A stretch of DNA of 23,288 nucleotides, from NCBI GenBank assembly GCA_002454125.1, contig DKII01000122.1, forward strand, positions 10,082-33,369, read 5' to 3'. The notes under the pieces are model-generated. The model saw nothing but the letters and a program-made list of their open reading frames with translations. It did no database searches and was not told the origin of the DNA. Below, piece by piece: positions 22,447 to 23,288 of the stretch (its first letter is position 1; each line of letters begins with the position of its first letter). This DNA comes from Novosphingobium sp. UBA6722. GTDB lineage: Bacteria; Pseudomonadota; Alphaproteobacteria; Sphingomonadales; Sphingomonadaceae. The translations under genes and the position numbers were made by a program.

Positions 22447-22995
22447 TCAGATCCCGCCGATCGCCTCGTCGACCAGGCTCTTGTCGGCCTTGGCGTTATG
22501 GTTGGCAGCGATCAGCTGGCGCGCGGCGCTGGCGGCAGCATTCGCCGCCTTGGTGCGCAGTTCGGCAATCGCACCGCGCTCGGCAGCGGCGATCTTGTCT
22601 TCGGCCATCTTCTCACGGCGCTTGATCAGCGCCTTGGTGTCAGCCTCAGCCTTGGCGACGATCGCATCGGCTTCCGACTTGGCGTGTTCGATCATCGCGG
22701 CGGCGTCCTTTTCGGCACCCGCGATCTTGTCGGCATATTCCTGGCGCAGGGCTTCGGCTTCGGCGCGCAGCGCCTTGGCTTCGTCAAGCTGCTTGCGGAT
22801 TTCCGCAATGTTCGAATCCAGCCCGCCGGTGATCATCGCCGGGACCTTCTTCCAGATCGCGACCAGGATCAGCACGGTCATCGCCAGGGCAACCCAGGTG
22901 ACCGGGCCAAGGCCAAAGGCCTCTGGGGCAGCGTGGGCTGCGCCGTGCTCGGCCGCTTCGGCAGCTTCGGCCGCAAGAACGAAGAGATTAGCCAT
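22447..22995 (-). CDS. atpF: F0F1 ATP synthase subunit b
   Basis: A 182-residue peripheral-stalk subunit. After a short Ala/Glu-rich start, one membrane helix lies at about 30-49 (VTWVALAMTVLILVAIWKKV). A long charged helix rich in Ala, Glu and Lys (about 60-165) then dimerises with b' and holds F1 in place. The VPAMITGGLDSNIAEIRKQLDEA segment is typical of alphaproteobacterial b subunits. ATG 22995 lies inside the end of the b' gene (8-bp overlap), with AAGGAAG about 7 nt upstream. It is the last gene of the F0 operon on the minus strand and ends at a shared terminator. Confidence 0.96.
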   Translation of the reverse strand: MANLFVLAAEAAEAAEHGAAHAAPEAFGLGPVTWVALAMTVLILVAIWKKVPAMITGGLDSNIAEIRKQLDEAKALRAEAEALRQEYADKIAGAEKDAAAMIEHAKSEADAIVAKAEADTKALIKRREKMAEDKIAAAERGAIAELRTKAANAAASAARQLIAANHNAKADKSLVDEAIGGI

Positions 22996-23288
22996 TGAGC
23001 GCTTCCTTCACCGCAGCCGTGGCGGCCTTGGCATCGACCTTCAGGCCGCCAGCCACACGGGCAACGATATCCCCGGCAGCTTCGGCGGCGACCTTTTCGA
23101 TTTCCTTCAACGCACCGCTGCGCGCAGCGGCAATCGCCGCTTCGGCTTCGGACAACTTGGCATCCAGCTTGGCATTGGCCTTGGCCAGACGGGTTTCGCT
23201 GGCCTTGGCCGCATCGAGCTTGGCCTTGGCGATCAAGGCCTGGGCTTCGGCACGCTGGCGGTTGGCCTGGGCACGCCAGGCCTCTTCC
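22988..23288 (-). CDS. atpF': F0F1 ATP synthase subunit b' (5' part outside window)
   Basis: The last 99 residues or so of subunit b' are present; the frame runs open to the window edge, beginning EEAWRAQANRQRAEAQ. The visible part is an Ala/Lys/Glu-rich coiled coil (KAKLDAAKASETRLAKANAK) and the terminal block AAGDIVARVAGG. The true N-terminus and membrane helix lie beyond 23288. A start within the window at 23236 (TTG) would be a false one. Photosynthetic and alphaproteobacteria carry b and b' as separate genes, as here. Stop TAA 22988-22990 overlaps the start of atpF. Confidence 0.92.
   Translation of the reverse strand, partial: EEAWRAQANRQRAEAQALIAKAKLDAAKASETRLAKANAKLDAKLSEAEAAIAAARSGALKEIEKVAAEAAGDIVARVAGGLKVDAKAATAAVKEALNG

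Noticed and set aside
1..23288. Mobile element, prophage, defence or biosynthetic island
   Set aside because: No transposase, integrase, phage or toxin-antitoxin genes, no long direct repeats, and composition looks even across the window. The tRNA-Ala gene shows no partial duplicate that would mark an attachment site.

Overview
The window looks like chromosomal DNA from a GC-rich alphaproteobacterium, most likely order Sphingomonadales (Sphingomonas/Novosphingobium/Erythrobacter-like). Pointers are the overall protein flavour, a CBU_0592-type protein between aroA and cmk, an FYDLN-type zinc-ribbon protein next to tRNA-Ala and aroA, an S16 ribosomal protein with a long Ala/Glu/Pro tail, and split b'/b subunits of F0 ATP synthase. 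I see no insertion sequence, phage, CRISPR array or defence island. This is a core-genome region with a few accessory insertions.

Layout. (1) 1-171: end of an unidentified plus-strand gene, facing a shared terminator. (2) 232-7548, minus strand: exported S9 prolyl-oligopeptidase-type peptidase, TPR/2OG-Fe(II) oxygenase-like protein (ATGA overlap), asd, an alpha/beta hydrolase, and an exported M2 (ACE-like) dipeptidase. (3) 7634-8971: DUF418 membrane protein with its own terminator and an AT-rich palindrome upstream. (4) 9106-14222, minus: the SRP/ribosome maturation block ffh-rpsP-rimM-...-trmD-rplS. It is split by two small membrane proteins and by an oppositely oriented exported amidase-like gene. 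(5) 14246-14493: tRNA-Ala(GGC) with a strong terminator and an unusual 17-bp palindrome upstream. (6) 14500-17560: divergent FYDLN-type protein, then plus-strand aroA, CBU_0592 protein, cmk and a small cytochrome c, joined by two ATGA overlaps and a 2-nt gap. (7) 17578-18583: a MarR-GNAT fusion regulator behind a double palindromic operator. (8) 18832-20541: rpsA, six S1 domains, with terminator. (9) 20654-22395: gloB and an MDR-family quinone oxidoreductase. (10) 22447-23288, minus: atpF and the partial b' gene.

How it works together. Most genes serve growth: ribosome and tRNA maturation (rplS, trmD, rimM, rpsP, rpsA, tRNA-Ala), co-translational targeting (ffh), aromatic and aspartate-family amino-acid synthesis (aroA, asd), CMP recycling (cmk) and ATP synthesis. 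The accessory content is peptide catabolism in the envelope, detoxification (gloB and the oxidoreductase) and the locally regulated MarR-GNAT gene.

I did not find a convincing wholly new multi-gene system. The best leads are regulatory: the tandem ATAAC-N2-GTTAT operator, the palindrome and T-run upstream of tRNA-Ala, the palindrome before the DUF418 gene, and a possibly leaderless gloB. The amidase-like gene embedded antisense in the ribosomal operon and the peptidase/oxygenase neighbourhood are the most interesting gene-level observations.
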